Made by a program: the position numbers and the translations under genes. DNA of 64,000 nt from Pseudomonas sp. CCI4.2. Lineage in GTDB: Bacteria > Pseudomonadota > Gammaproteobacteria > Pseudomonadales > Pseudomonadaceae. The stretch's first letter is position 1; each line of letters begins with the position of its first letter. Shown one piece after another: positions 32,801-40,139 of the stretch. The stretch spans positions 442,001 to 506,000 of the forward strand of contig NZ_CP133781.1 of assembly GCF_034350045.1 (NCBI RefSeq), in the 5' to 3' direction. The notes beneath the pieces were generated by a model that saw only the letters and a program-made list of their open reading frames with translations, made no database searches and was not told the origin of the DNA.

Positions 32801-32889
32801 AAGGCTGTCTCGATGCTGCGCTTCTGGCAAGTCCTCAGCGCATCCCACAACTCTGAAACCAAAAAGAAACCTCCAACTTTAACATTCAT
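29806..32889 (-). CDS. SF2 DEAD/DEAH-type helicase with nuclease-like C-terminus (candidate defence protein)
   Basis: The 1027-residue protein has a superfamily 2 helicase core at about 20-370: Walker A LPTGAGKS (49-56), Walker B DEGH (148-151), motif III TATPYR (173-178) and motif VI QTIGRIVR (320-327). The middle (about 430-840) is not recognised. A C-terminal region at about 842-875 has D842, Glu854, Asp857 and a VHVKCG strand (Lys872), which resembles a PD-(D/E)XK nuclease with His instead of Glu in the xK motif; this part is less certain. The gene is AT-rich compared with the core genome, a sign of transfer. It is divergent from the DUF2075 gene. Restriction-type or phage-defence helicase-nucleases share this outline; the function here is unproven. 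Confidence 0.75.
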   Translation of the reverse strand: MNVKVGGFFLVSELWDALRTCQKRSIETALKYVKRPVDTLDSKSCLISLPTGAGKSGVIAVVAHACKQSRVLVLCHRRAVCDQLVKEINGRFFESLVPNYKGIKKSVFDDVDDTSKPGIYVSTFQKLVSFSSGELEDLKGNIDLIIVDEGHSEPSPIWKGLVRNAGAHKIVITATPYRNDLFQFDIDDGSSFIYTFEEALHQGVLTEPEFCVAKFDALVDSISLFLKDNPGAKCIVKCKEFSDIERYYHLLNESFTVLAVHEQYVKDPRANVKVDVPANLRDSEYEIIIHQRKLDEGVDIPQAKLLVLTYAVNSGRELVQTIGRIVRLYKGVKPLVIECGVNANERIWINYRYFDKSLSTPAAARKFISSLDVNKLIEIYLSSFPDASYYGNRFLKKFDINDFRPEASLVIPTASVCFVNTFSNFNVQAATDLLYWRSNQSGELAKTFQVAGGIKVIVSIAFNRSRFLKDQFFFEPSLEITLLKKFQQEIVAVYDSRGRKFSYDAELCIGGAIEPARLLNVMGLGDKTVTKEASSKSVGTTNKRPESVSIKGRDLEAIADLQRNSAYRVATVKCDNFDILGGKQSSYYVGVDSGRISDQKDGQYMLDELDQWLEFMEGVISVDRVVNSNLLHSFAKPIPVNLALCIESVIIDFSDFPQPIQVKYDGKDVAIDNNFIYFENNNGLIFDSGFPEFKVNISLCVHSPFVVFESQVEILYDINGRGEQYGDFLEPLHDNLHKVLLDGGVSYSKGRFYELKLPVEGEFKIATSSLQNIVIGMPDLLNDQLDEKGYVEKIKGKKKVIQVVGEEFNEDSIFFLLDKLKENSRLDPTRSQLGPFHRYIPDVDLVFCTDMDTEPADFIISSVSKLIYVHVKCGSAVVNPQSSAGALAEVGGQAIKNIEMLISGDKNLKAANWGVLAVAWPTRNAPEKMAERVRLLQGVRFEAPDEKAREAAVEEAWKIIAQRRKSSRVRKEVWIVAANSFSASHFEGQLNKGHGGSPESLQAYQLVQSWISTAHSNDVDLKIFVSV

Positions 32890-33387
32890 AAATTACATCC
32901 TTGTATGGTGACCACTTAAAAACCACGTACATAGGCAGAGAGCTGCCCCGAGCAGAGCAAGGTAGCATTATGCCAGCCCAACGAAAAGCGCACCACACCT
33001 GAAATCATCCATACTAAACAAAAATAGCTTACGGAGCAGCGCGATCAATATATTTCATTCCTATGCACTCCCCTCTCGCCATACGAACACTAGTGACGGC
33101 TTTTACTACTTTGATCACTCGCACTAACTATAATGGTGAATTACCTAAAGTTTTTCGGTTGATGCGCGAGGGTAATCTGCTACTTCAGCAAAATGCCAGA
33201 AACGACAAAAGCAGTCAGAAGCGAATTTGCTGATCCTGATTGCTTGGCCAGTGTGTTAGAGACTGGTCTCAACGAGACGATCAAAAACCAAGCTTGCGGT
33301 TAATGGGTGTGTGCATCTGGCCGATACGCTGGAAGCGCTACCAAAAAACACCACCAACTCGGACAACCTGAGCTCTAAGGACTACCA
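32890..33387. other. 498-bp divergent control region between the two island cargo genes
   Basis: The starts of the helicase gene (minus) and the DUF2075 gene (plus) face away from each other here. A 36-codon frame at 33193-33303 has no recognised relative and is probably a remnant. AAGGA lies 10 bases before the helicase ATG and 8 bases before the DUF2075 GTG. No operator palindrome is clear by eye. Confidence 0.5.
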
Positions 33388-35259
33388 GTGATCGTTTACG
33401 CTGCGACCAAACAGCAATTTCTCAAAGACAGCGATAACGACGACATTGAGGAGGTGATTCTCAGGCATTTCAAAGAGGCCACCGGCAAAAAAGTGGGGGC
33501 GTCGGAGATAAGGTCATGGCAGGGCTCATTGAGCTATATGGCGAAGGTGCTTCGAGACGACGGCCTGCCCAACGATGCGGGGTTGGCCATTGAGCTGCAT
33601 ATTCCACAATCGTCGAAACGAATCGATTTTTTGCTCACCGGCCGAGGTGAAAATCAGATCAAAAACGCGGTGCTGATCGAGCTCAAGCAGTGGAGCAAAG
33701 CGACCGCTACCACCAAGGACGCGATTGTAAAAACCGCACTGGGGGGAGGTCTCGTAGAAACCATTCACCCCTCCTATCAGGTCTGGTCCTATGCGGCACT
33801 GTTGGAAGGTTTCAATGAAGCCGTCTACGACAAAAGCATCGAGATACGTCCCTGTGCCTACCTCCACAACTACGTCAGCGATGGCGTGATCAACTCAGCA
33901 CACTACGATGCCTACACCAGCAAAGCACCGCTGTTTCTCAAGGGCCCAGAGGAGCTCACGAAGCTACGAAGCTTTCTTAAAAAATACATCGTTCATGGCG
34001 ACAACAAGGAAGTGCTGTACGAGCTCTCCAACGGGAGAATTCGCCCTTCTAAAGCGTTGGCAGAGGCGCTGAAGGGATTGATGAAAGGTAAGCCCGAGTT
34101 CGTATTGATCGATGATCAGAAAACGACTTTTGAATCGGCTCTTGCCGCAGCAAGTGCCGCGTCTGAGAACGCGCCAAAAGTACTGATCATCGAAGGTGGC
34201 CCAGGTACCGGAAAAACGGTCCTGGCGATAAACCTCTTGGTCAAGCTCACAGGGTTAGGATTGTTGAGTAAATACGTCTCGAAAAATGCCGCGCCCCGAA
34301 AGGTGTACGAAAGCAAATTGGTCGGCACCGTCAAACGTAGCCATTTTTCCAACTTCTTCTCTGGTTCCGGGGCGTTCATTGATACCGAGCGCAATACCTT
34401 CGACACGTTGGTTGTAGACGAAGCCCACAGGCTCAACGAGAAAAGCGGTCTCTACGGGAATCTGGGTGAAAACCAGATCAAGGAATTGATCGAGTCAGCC
34501 AAATGCGCAATTTTTTTCATCGACGAAGACCAGCGTGTCACCTTAACCGACATCGGCACCAAGAAGGCCATTCGAGCGTTCGCCAAAGCAAAAGGCGCAA
34601 CCGTCGAAGAGTACACGCTGTCCTCCCAATTCCGCTGTAGCGGTTCCGATGGCTACCTGGCGTGGCTGGACGACGTGCTAGATATTCGCGCTACAGCCAA
34701 CCCGTTACTTGATACCAGTGAGTACGAGTTCAAGATCTTTGATACTCCGCAGGCGATGCACGCTGCTATCGAACAGAAGAATCACGATAACAAGGCGCGA
34801 GTTGTCGCGGGTTACTGCTGGCCTTGGCTGAGTAAAAAAGACCCCAAGGCTGCCGACATCGTTATTGGCGATAGCTACGCCCGTCAATGGAACCTCGACC
34901 AGGACGGTAGCTTATGGATCATCGCTGAAAACTCCATAGAGCAGGTAGGCTGCATCCACACCTGCCAGGGGCTGGAGGTGGATTATATTGGCGTAATCAT
35001 TGGCCCAGATTTGATCGTCAGGAACGGCCAAGTGCTGACGGTGCCTTTAGAGCGCGACAAGCATGACAAATCGATTCGGGGCTGGAAGAAACTGATGAAA
35101 GAACAGCTGGATCTGGCTCGCCATGAGACGGACTTGATCATCAAAAACACCTATCGAACATTGATGACCCGCGGCATGAAAGGCTGCTACCTGCATTGCA
35201 CTGATCAGGAAACTGCGCAGTATTTTAGAAGCCGCCTTGCCGAATACAGCGGTAAATGA
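33388..35259 (+). CDS. DUF2075 helicase/NTPase with N-terminal PD-(D/E)XK nuclease motif
   Basis: The 623-residue protein is a nuclease-helicase fusion. At the N-terminus, Glu69, Asp80 and Glu98-x-Lys100 in the sequence RIDFLLTGRG...VLIELKQW fit a PD-(D/E)XK active site. The C-terminal DUF2075 (Schlafen-AAA-like SF1) part has Walker A GGPGTGKT (270-277), Walker B VVDEAHR (342-348), and later FRCSGSDGYLAWL and IHTCQGLEVDYIGV. The start is the GTG at 33388 with AAGGA 8 bases upstream. As I recall, the staphylococcal nuclease-helicase immunity protein has a comparable layout; that comparison is unverified. It appears intact and sits in a genomic island, which supports a defence role by context. 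Confidence 0.78.
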   Translation: MIVYAATKQQFLKDSDNDDIEEVILRHFKEATGKKVGASEIRSWQGSLSYMAKVLRDDGLPNDAGLAIELHIPQSSKRIDFLLTGRGENQIKNAVLIELKQWSKATATTKDAIVKTALGGGLVETIHPSYQVWSYAALLEGFNEAVYDKSIEIRPCAYLHNYVSDGVINSAHYDAYTSKAPLFLKGPEELTKLRSFLKKYIVHGDNKEVLYELSNGRIRPSKALAEALKGLMKGKPEFVLIDDQKTTFESALAAASAASENAPKVLIIEGGPGTGKTVLAINLLVKLTGLGLLSKYVSKNAAPRKVYESKLVGTVKRSHFSNFFSGSGAFIDTERNTFDTLVVDEAHRLNEKSGLYGNLGENQIKELIESAKCAIFFIDEDQRVTLTDIGTKKAIRAFAKAKGATVEEYTLSSQFRCSGSDGYLAWLDDVLDIRATANPLLDTSEYEFKIFDTPQAMHAAIEQKNHDNKARVVAGYCWPWLSKKDPKAADIVIGDSYARQWNLDQDGSLWIIAENSIEQVGCIHTCQGLEVDYIGVIIGPDLIVRNGQVLTVPLERDKHDKSIRGWKKLMKEQLDLARHETDLIIKNTYRTLMTRGMKGCYLHCTDQETAQYFRSRLAEYSGK

Positions 35260-35442
35260 CTTCACACTTGGCCTTCAGTCGTATAAATGCCTTTGACCAA
35301 TCTGCCGAGATTGTTTGATAGCGATCTGCTCACTGAGGGCCTTCTCGACTGACTGCAATCGGCAGCTATGTGCAGTTCACTGCCAATCATGGTTACGAAT
35401 GATTCTGGCCAGATTGATTGCAAACGAGTGATCAAGTGGAGT

Positions 35443-35468
35443 GGAGTATTCCAATTGGTATTCCAGCC
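35443..35468. repeat. Right-end copy of the GGTATTCCAG repeat
   Basis: GGTATTCCAGCC at 35457-35468 matches the repeats beside the integrase at 23086-23121. GAGTATTCC just upstream is a partial copy. It lies past the last cargo gene and probably marks the right arm of the island. No duplicate of the ssrA 3' end (the expected attR core) is visible nearby. Confidence 0.6.
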
Positions 35469-35547
35469 AGAAACAAAAACACACATTAGCTATATATATC
35501 AATCTCTTGCCGAACCAATTAAAATTACCCCGGCCCAAACGAAACAC

Positions 35548-35578
35548 CATCAAAGCCCGCCCAGTGCGGGCTTTGATG
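35548..35578. terminator. Strong hairpin, possible terminator
   Basis: CATCAAAGCCCGC and GCGGGCTTTGATG form 13-bp arms around a 5-base loop. The T-run is short, so it may be a bidirectional terminator or a flank repeat. It is followed by two copies of GCATCTGAA. Confidence 0.6.
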
Positions 35579-35718
35579 CATCTGAAGCATCTGAAGCATC
35601 GAGAGTGGATGAGTCGATCCGGGGTCATGCCGATAAATGGCGTGATCCATCGACTTTGATATTGGGCTCGCCTTCCTCAGCAAGCCCCCGTAATCCAGCG
35701 CATACCCTTTATTGTTTC

Positions 35719-35890
35719 GACATCAACGCCGCCGAGCGGGTGACCGCCCTTTCATCATCTGAAGAGAGGACTGGTTGTTCAGCGAATCATCTAAAAGCGC
35801 GAAGGCCAGCGCTGGACTTTACAGCTTGGTCGCGACGGCCAAAACCGACTGCCAAGAATCTACGGGTGGCTGCCAACAGCGGCTTCGTCG
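35719..35890 (+). pseudogene. Remnant of an IS66-family transposase (TnpC)
   Basis: Pieces of an IS66 TnpC C-terminus can be read in shifted frames: DINAAERV (35719-35742, the region of the last catalytic acid), then WLFSESSKSAKASAGLYSLV followed by ATAKTDCQE from 35772, then IYGWL and PTAAS-like residues in another frame. At least two frameshifts are present and both termini are missing. It is a decayed insertion sequence at the right edge of the island. Confidence 0.6.
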
Positions 35891-35944
35891 GTTTAAGCTG
35901 TCGGGGTTACGAAGAGTCTAATGAACACAAGCGGAGAAACGATC

Positions 35945-36205
35945 ATGAAATACGACGACAAACTGATTGAAGAAACCGTGCTTGCCCTGCTGACAACCTT
36001 CAGTTTTGACAGAGGCAATGCTTGGAAGGGGTTCGACTTCGAGATAATGAACCGATTGCATGAACTTGGTTTCATCAGTAACCCGGTGAACAAGAACAAA
36101 TCGATTTGGTTGACGGAGGAAGGACTGGAGCGAGGACGGCAGATAGCCGACCGGTTGTTTGGGATCAGGGCTCAAGGGGAGCCTATATCCGACTTGGGAA
36201 GCTGA
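35945..36205 (+). CDS. DUF6429 family small protein
   Basis: The 86-residue protein matches the DUF6429 pattern as I recall it: an acidic start (KYDDKLIEETVLALL), then AWKGFDFEIMNRLHELGFIS, and KSIWLTEEGLERGRQIADRLF. The shape resembles a winged-helix fold. Function is unknown. The ATG at 35945 has GGAGAAAC 4 bases upstream. It lies just after an IS66 remnant, outside or at the edge of the island. Confidence 0.75.
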   Translation: MKYDDKLIEETVLALLTTFSFDRGNAWKGFDFEIMNRLHELGFISNPVNKNKSIWLTEEGLERGRQIADRLFGIRAQGEPISDLGS

Positions 36206-36326
36206 GATCGCGCGAGGAAATACATCAATTCGTACAGTCGTAGACGCATACCTAGCCGAGCCAGAAAACTGACTGTCGGATTGAGCGCGGTGTAGAAGCC
36301 TTTTTGTAATTCGAGCGCTAGCGCGA

Positions 36327-37214
36327 CTACCTTTCGAACACAGGCTCCGCCATGCCTTTAACCCCCGGCCGCACAGCAAAAATACCTCCCGCCAACGGCT
36401 GCTCACTCAAATCCCCAGCCGGGCGAATTGAAGTAACAAACAGCGTGTCCAGCTCCCTCCCCCCAAACGCACACATCGTCGGCTTTTTCACTGGCACACC
36501 GATGGAGCGATCCAGCCTGCCCTCGGGTGTAAAGCGGTGAATCAGCCCGGCATCGTTTGCGCAGATCCAATAGCAACCTTCGGCGTCGATTGCGGCACCG
36601 TCAGGGCGGCCAGGGTGTTGGTTCATATCGACGAACACGCGACGGTTGCGGGGGGTGCCGCTTTGCGTGTCGTAATCGAAGGCCCAGATCAGTTGCACTG
36701 ACGGGTGGGAGTCGGAGAGGTACATCGTCTTGCCGTCAGGACTGAATGCCAGGCCATTGGGAATCATAAAACCTGTCAGTTGGGGGTTGAGAGGTTCGCG
36801 CCGCCCGGACACGTAACGATACAACGCACCCGCCGCCGAACCCGTTGCCATATCGAGCGCCATGGTGCCTGCCCAGAAACGCCCCTGACGATCACAACGA
36901 CCATCGTTGAAGCGCATGCCTGGGTGCGCGTGGTTCACGTCTGTCAGTCGGGTGCTGTTCAGTTTTCCATCAAGGCTGGCGTCGAGCATGAACAAGCCGC
37001 TCTCCATCCCCGCGATCCAGTTGCCGGTGGGAGTGGAGGCGATGCAGGCGAGCATCTCGGCAGTTTCCCAGCTGTGCGTCTGACCGTTTTCCGGGGCCCA
37101 GCGATGTAGCCGCCGGGCAGGAATATCAACCCAGTAGAGCGCCTGTTCCCGAGAGTTCCACACTGGGCTTTCGCCAGTGGCATTACGTGCGTCGAGAATC
37201 AGTTCAGCGTCCAT
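36327..37214 (-). CDS. SMP-30/gluconolactonase-type lactonase (aldarolactone hydrolase)
   Basis: The 295-residue protein is a six-bladed beta-propeller lactonase. The family metal-site motifs are visible: GESPVWNSREQALYWVDI near the start, MRFNDGRCDRQGRFWAGTM in the middle, and FMIPNGLAFSPDGKTMYLSD later. By position after udh it would open the galactaro- or glucarolactone made by Udh. It starts at ATG 37214, 45 bp after the udh stop; a longer TTG start at 37250 is possible. The two are probably one operon. Confidence 0.85.
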   Translation of the reverse strand: MDAELILDARNATGESPVWNSREQALYWVDIPARRLHRWAPENGQTHSWETAEMLACIASTPTGNWIAGMESGLFMLDASLDGKLNSTRLTDVNHAHPGMRFNDGRCDRQGRFWAGTMALDMATGSAAGALYRYVSGRREPLNPQLTGFMIPNGLAFSPDGKTMYLSDSHPSVQLIWAFDYDTQSGTPRNRRVFVDMNQHPGRPDGAAIDAEGCYWICANDAGLIHRFTPEGRLDRSIGVPVKKPTMCAFGGRELDTLFVTSIRPAGDLSEQPLAGGIFAVRPGVKGMAEPVFER

Positions 37215-37259
37215 GGCGGTTCCATTGGCGAATTCGGGAAGGGCATCCAACGGAGGATT

Positions 37260-38090
37260 TTAATCGTCGCCGAAGGGGCCAAGTGCAACAAAGGCGCCGC
37301 CCTGGTAAAGCATGATGGGGTCGCTTGCAGCCGGTAAGGGTTGTGCTTCGACCTGACTACGGAACGCTTCGGAATTGTCTTGAGCGTTAAAGCCCAGGTG
37401 CGCGGCGTAACGGTTATCCCACCACGTGGTTTGATTGTTGGAAACGCCGTAGACCACCGTGTGGCCGACATCCGGTGCGTACAAGGCACGTTCCAATAAT
37501 TGAGTCAGATCGTTATAGCTCAACCAGGTGCTCAGCATCCTGCGGTTTTGCGGTTCTACGAAAGAAGAGCCGATGCGAATGCTCACGGTCTCTATGCCGT
37601 AGCGATCGAAATAAAAGCTGGCCATGTCCTCGCCATAAGACTTGGACAAACCGTAATAACTGTCCGGACGGCGCAAGGAATGGGCGTCCAGACCCTGCCC
37701 CTGCGGGTAGAAGCCGATGACGTGATTGGAACTGGCAAAGATGACTCGCTTAACCCCATGCCGACGGGCCGCTTCATAGATGTGGAAGACCCCACAAATA
37801 TTGGCGCCCAGGATGTCCTCAAAAGACCGTTCGGTCGAGACACCGCCAAAATGCAGAATCGCATCGACCCCCTGAACCAATTCATCAACGGCTTTCTTGT
37901 CAGCAAGATCGCAATAACGGATTTCCTCGCTTTCATCCACCGCTGGCGCAATGTCAACAATGTCGGAGAGACGCAAAACGCTGGTCAAAGGCTTCAGGCG
38001 CTTGCGAAGTACTTTGCCTAGCTCACCGGCGGCACCTGTTAGCAGAAGACGATTGAAAGGTGGGCGCGCACTGATCGTTGAAGTCGTCAT
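37260..38090 (-). CDS. udh: Uronate dehydrogenase
   Basis: Udh oxidises D-galacturonate or D-glucuronate with NAD+ to the aldaro-lactone, the first step of the oxidative uronate pathway. The 276-residue protein is an extended short-chain dehydrogenase. The nucleotide loop is LLTGAAGELGKVLR (about 16-28), and the catalytic Tyr-x-x-x-Lys is in SYYGLSKSYG (about 145). The closest known relative I recall is the P. syringae enzyme of 275 residues. A palindromic operator lies 35 bp upstream. It is divergent from the MFS gene at 38577. Confidence 0.92.
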   Translation of the reverse strand: MTTSTISARPPFNRLLLTGAAGELGKVLRKRLKPLTSVLRLSDIVDIAPAVDESEEIRYCDLADKKAVDELVQGVDAILHFGGVSTERSFEDILGANICGVFHIYEAARRHGVKRVIFASSNHVIGFYPQGQGLDAHSLRRPDSYYGLSKSYGEDMASFYFDRYGIETVSIRIGSSFVEPQNRRMLSTWLSYNDLTQLLERALYAPDVGHTVVYGVSNNQTTWWDNRYAAHLGFNAQDNSEAFRSQVEAQPLPAASDPIMLYQGGAFVALGPFGDD

Positions 38091-38124
38091 GGCAGATTGG
38101 CTCGAGTTATTTTTATTGACATAC

Positions 38125-38137
38125 GTTGTCGTACAAC
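38125..38137 (-). promoter_or_regulatory. Operator-like palindrome upstream of udh
   Basis: GTTGTCGTACAAC is a 5-3-5 perfect palindrome about 35 bp upstream of the udh start. It matches the operators near the kdgD and regulator genes in its TCGTACAAC half, so the FadR-type regulator at 55318 is a likely binder. Confidence 0.6.
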
Positions 38138-38275
38138 AGGTGGATTATCGACATGCTCCCTTATGTTGTCAACGCGTTACGAATAACCGACGCGTTAACA
38201 CGCAGAGTGCGCTTTTTCTGACCATAATTGATGCTATGAATACGGATTTATATAATCCAAGGTGCAAAAAGTCAG

Positions 38276-38332
38276 TTGACACATAAATACGATATTGGCT
38301 ATAAATGGCAAAGATGTACGACGACCTACAAC
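38276..38332 (+). promoter_or_regulatory. Promoter and operator of the uronate MFS gene
   Basis: TTGACA at 38276-38281 and TATAAA at 38300-38305 (18-bp spacing) form a good sigma-70 promoter. GATGTACGACGACCTACAAC at 38313-38332 lies on the start region. It differs from the reverse of the kdgD operator at three of 20 positions. Confidence 0.65.
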
Positions 38333-38576
38333 ATGCAGGTCCGTTATTATAAAAATAATACAGTGAGTGTTGCCCATCATGGATGCATCCCACGAGGCTG
38401 TTTTTCCAATCGATTTTCCAATTTTCGATCTGATCGGTTTACCCACCCGCAGAGCCTCGCCTGCTGTTTGAGGCGGTCTTCGCGAGGGGCCTGATTGTGC
38501 TCGTCATACACTCGACATCCTGGATACGCGGAGGGATGCCGCACACTTCAAATCCAATAATAATTAAGGTGAAGGG

Positions 38577-39890
38577 ATGAAAATCAAAGGCATCCGCTGG
38601 TGGATGGTCGGCCTCGTGACGGCTGGTTTGATTGTCAATTATCTGGCCCGGAACACCCTGTCGGTCGCGGCTCCAACGCTGATGAACGAGCTAAGTATCT
38701 CGACCGAGCAGTACTCGCACATCGTCGTCGCCTGGCAACTGGCCTACGCATTTATGCAGCCAGTGGCTGGCTACATCCTTGATGCCATCGGTACCAAGAT
38801 GGGTTTCGCAGTGTTTGCCATTGCCTGGTCGGCAGCCTGTGCCGCAGCTGCATTCGCTACGGGCTGGCAGAGCCTGGCATTCGTTCGCGCCTTGCTTGGG
38901 CTCACCGAGGCCGCGGGCATACCCGCCGGGGTCAAGACCACCACCGAATGGTTTCCAGCCAAGGAGCGTTCGGTCGCTATCGGTTGGTTCAATATTGGAT
39001 CCTCGATTGGTGCGCTGCTCGCGCCGCCATTGGTGGTATGGGCCATTCTGCAAAGCGGCTGGCAACTGGCATTTCTGATGGTTGGTGGGTTGGGGCTGGT
39101 CTGGAGTGCCGTCTGGCTGCTGCTGTACAAGCATCCGCGTGATCAACAACGATTGAGCGATACCGAACGTGATTACATCTTGGCCGGGCAGGAATCCCAC
39201 TTTAAAGATGCCACGTCGAAAAAAGGGAACTGGAAGACGATCATTCGCAGCCGTAACTTTTATGCGATCGCCTCAGCACGCATTCTGTCGGAGCCAGCCT
39301 GGCAGACATTCAATGCCTGGATTCCCCTGTACCTGATGACCGAACGGCACATGAACATCAAGGAAGTTGCCATGTTTGCCTGGCTACCCTTTCTGGCCGC
39401 AGACCTTGGCTGTGTGCTGGGTGGTTACCTGAGCCCACTGTTTCATCGTTACTGCAACGTATCGCTGTTTACGTCACGGAAGATGGTTTTGCTGTTCGGC
39501 TGTTCTTGCATGATCGGACCGGCCTGTATTGGGTTGGTGGACAGTGCCTACGCCGCGATTGCTCTACTGTGTGTAGGCGGTTTTGCCCATCAGACGCTTT
39601 CGGGCGCGCTGTACTCAATTACTTCAGACTCATTCGGTAAAAACGAAGTGGCGACGGCTACCGGCATGGGCGGCATGTTTGGGTACTTGGGGGCTGCTGC
39701 ATTCACGGCGGTATTCGGTGTTCTGGTGACACAGATCGGCTACAGCCCTTTGTTCGTGGTGTTGGCGATTTTTGACATTGTCGCTGCCATTATCGTTTGG
39801 GCAGTTGCTCGAGAAATCACTGCTGGACCCGGGGTTCAGAACCATGATGTGACGGGTTCCAATCAAGGCTCCGCTTTACCTTCGGCGTAA
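38577..39890 (+). CDS. MFS transporter, probable hexuronate permease
   Basis: The 437-residue protein has about 12 transmembrane segments and the anion:cation symporter (ACS) family features: NYLARNTLSVAAPTL in helix 1, YILDAIGTKMGFAVF in the first cytoplasmic loop, and GLTEAAGIPAGVKTTTEWFP in helix 4-5. It resembles ExuT/GudP-type transporters. Its divergence from udh and the shared operator make hexuronate uptake the likely role. Ribosome binding site AAGGTGAAGGG precedes the ATG. Confidence 0.85.
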   Translation: MKIKGIRWWMVGLVTAGLIVNYLARNTLSVAAPTLMNELSISTEQYSHIVVAWQLAYAFMQPVAGYILDAIGTKMGFAVFAIAWSAACAAAAFATGWQSLAFVRALLGLTEAAGIPAGVKTTTEWFPAKERSVAIGWFNIGSSIGALLAPPLVVWAILQSGWQLAFLMVGGLGLVWSAVWLLLYKHPRDQQRLSDTERDYILAGQESHFKDATSKKGNWKTIIRSRNFYAIASARILSEPAWQTFNAWIPLYLMTERHMNIKEVAMFAWLPFLAADLGCVLGGYLSPLFHRYCNVSLFTSRKMVLLFGCSCMIGPACIGLVDSAYAAIALLCVGGFAHQTLSGALYSITSDSFGKNEVATATGMGGMFGYLGAAAFTAVFGVLVTQIGYSPLFVVLAIFDIVAAIIVWAVAREITAGPGVQNHDVTGSNQGSALPSA

Positions 39891-40139
39891 GTTATCTGCT
39901 CGAGCCAATGCAGTTGGTTCGAGCATCTCTTTTATCGAGCCACCGTATGGAGCGTTATCCCCGACGGTTTTGATCGTTCCGTGGATTCTCCGAATAAGGC
40001 CTCCAGTGCTCTGAGTGGTTGGCAACACACTTAATTGCCAACTAACCGCGGCTGTAAAATACCAAACGCTTATGTACCGCTTATCCGCACGCAGATTCGG
40101 ACAGCAAATATTATAAAAATAGACCAAAGGAGCACTACA

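Noticed and set aside
33193..33303. A 36-codon frame before the DUF2075 gene
   Set aside because: Too short, no recognised relative; probably a remnant.
35368..35970. A 200-codon plus-strand frame after the DUF2075 gene
   Set aside because: It crosses a hairpin and an IS66 remnant; the reading is not protein-like as a whole.
22963..36300. An exact duplicate of the ssrA 3' end as attR
   Set aside because: Scanning for GGTTCAAATCC and GGCTCCACC and their complements gave no convincing second copy in the window.
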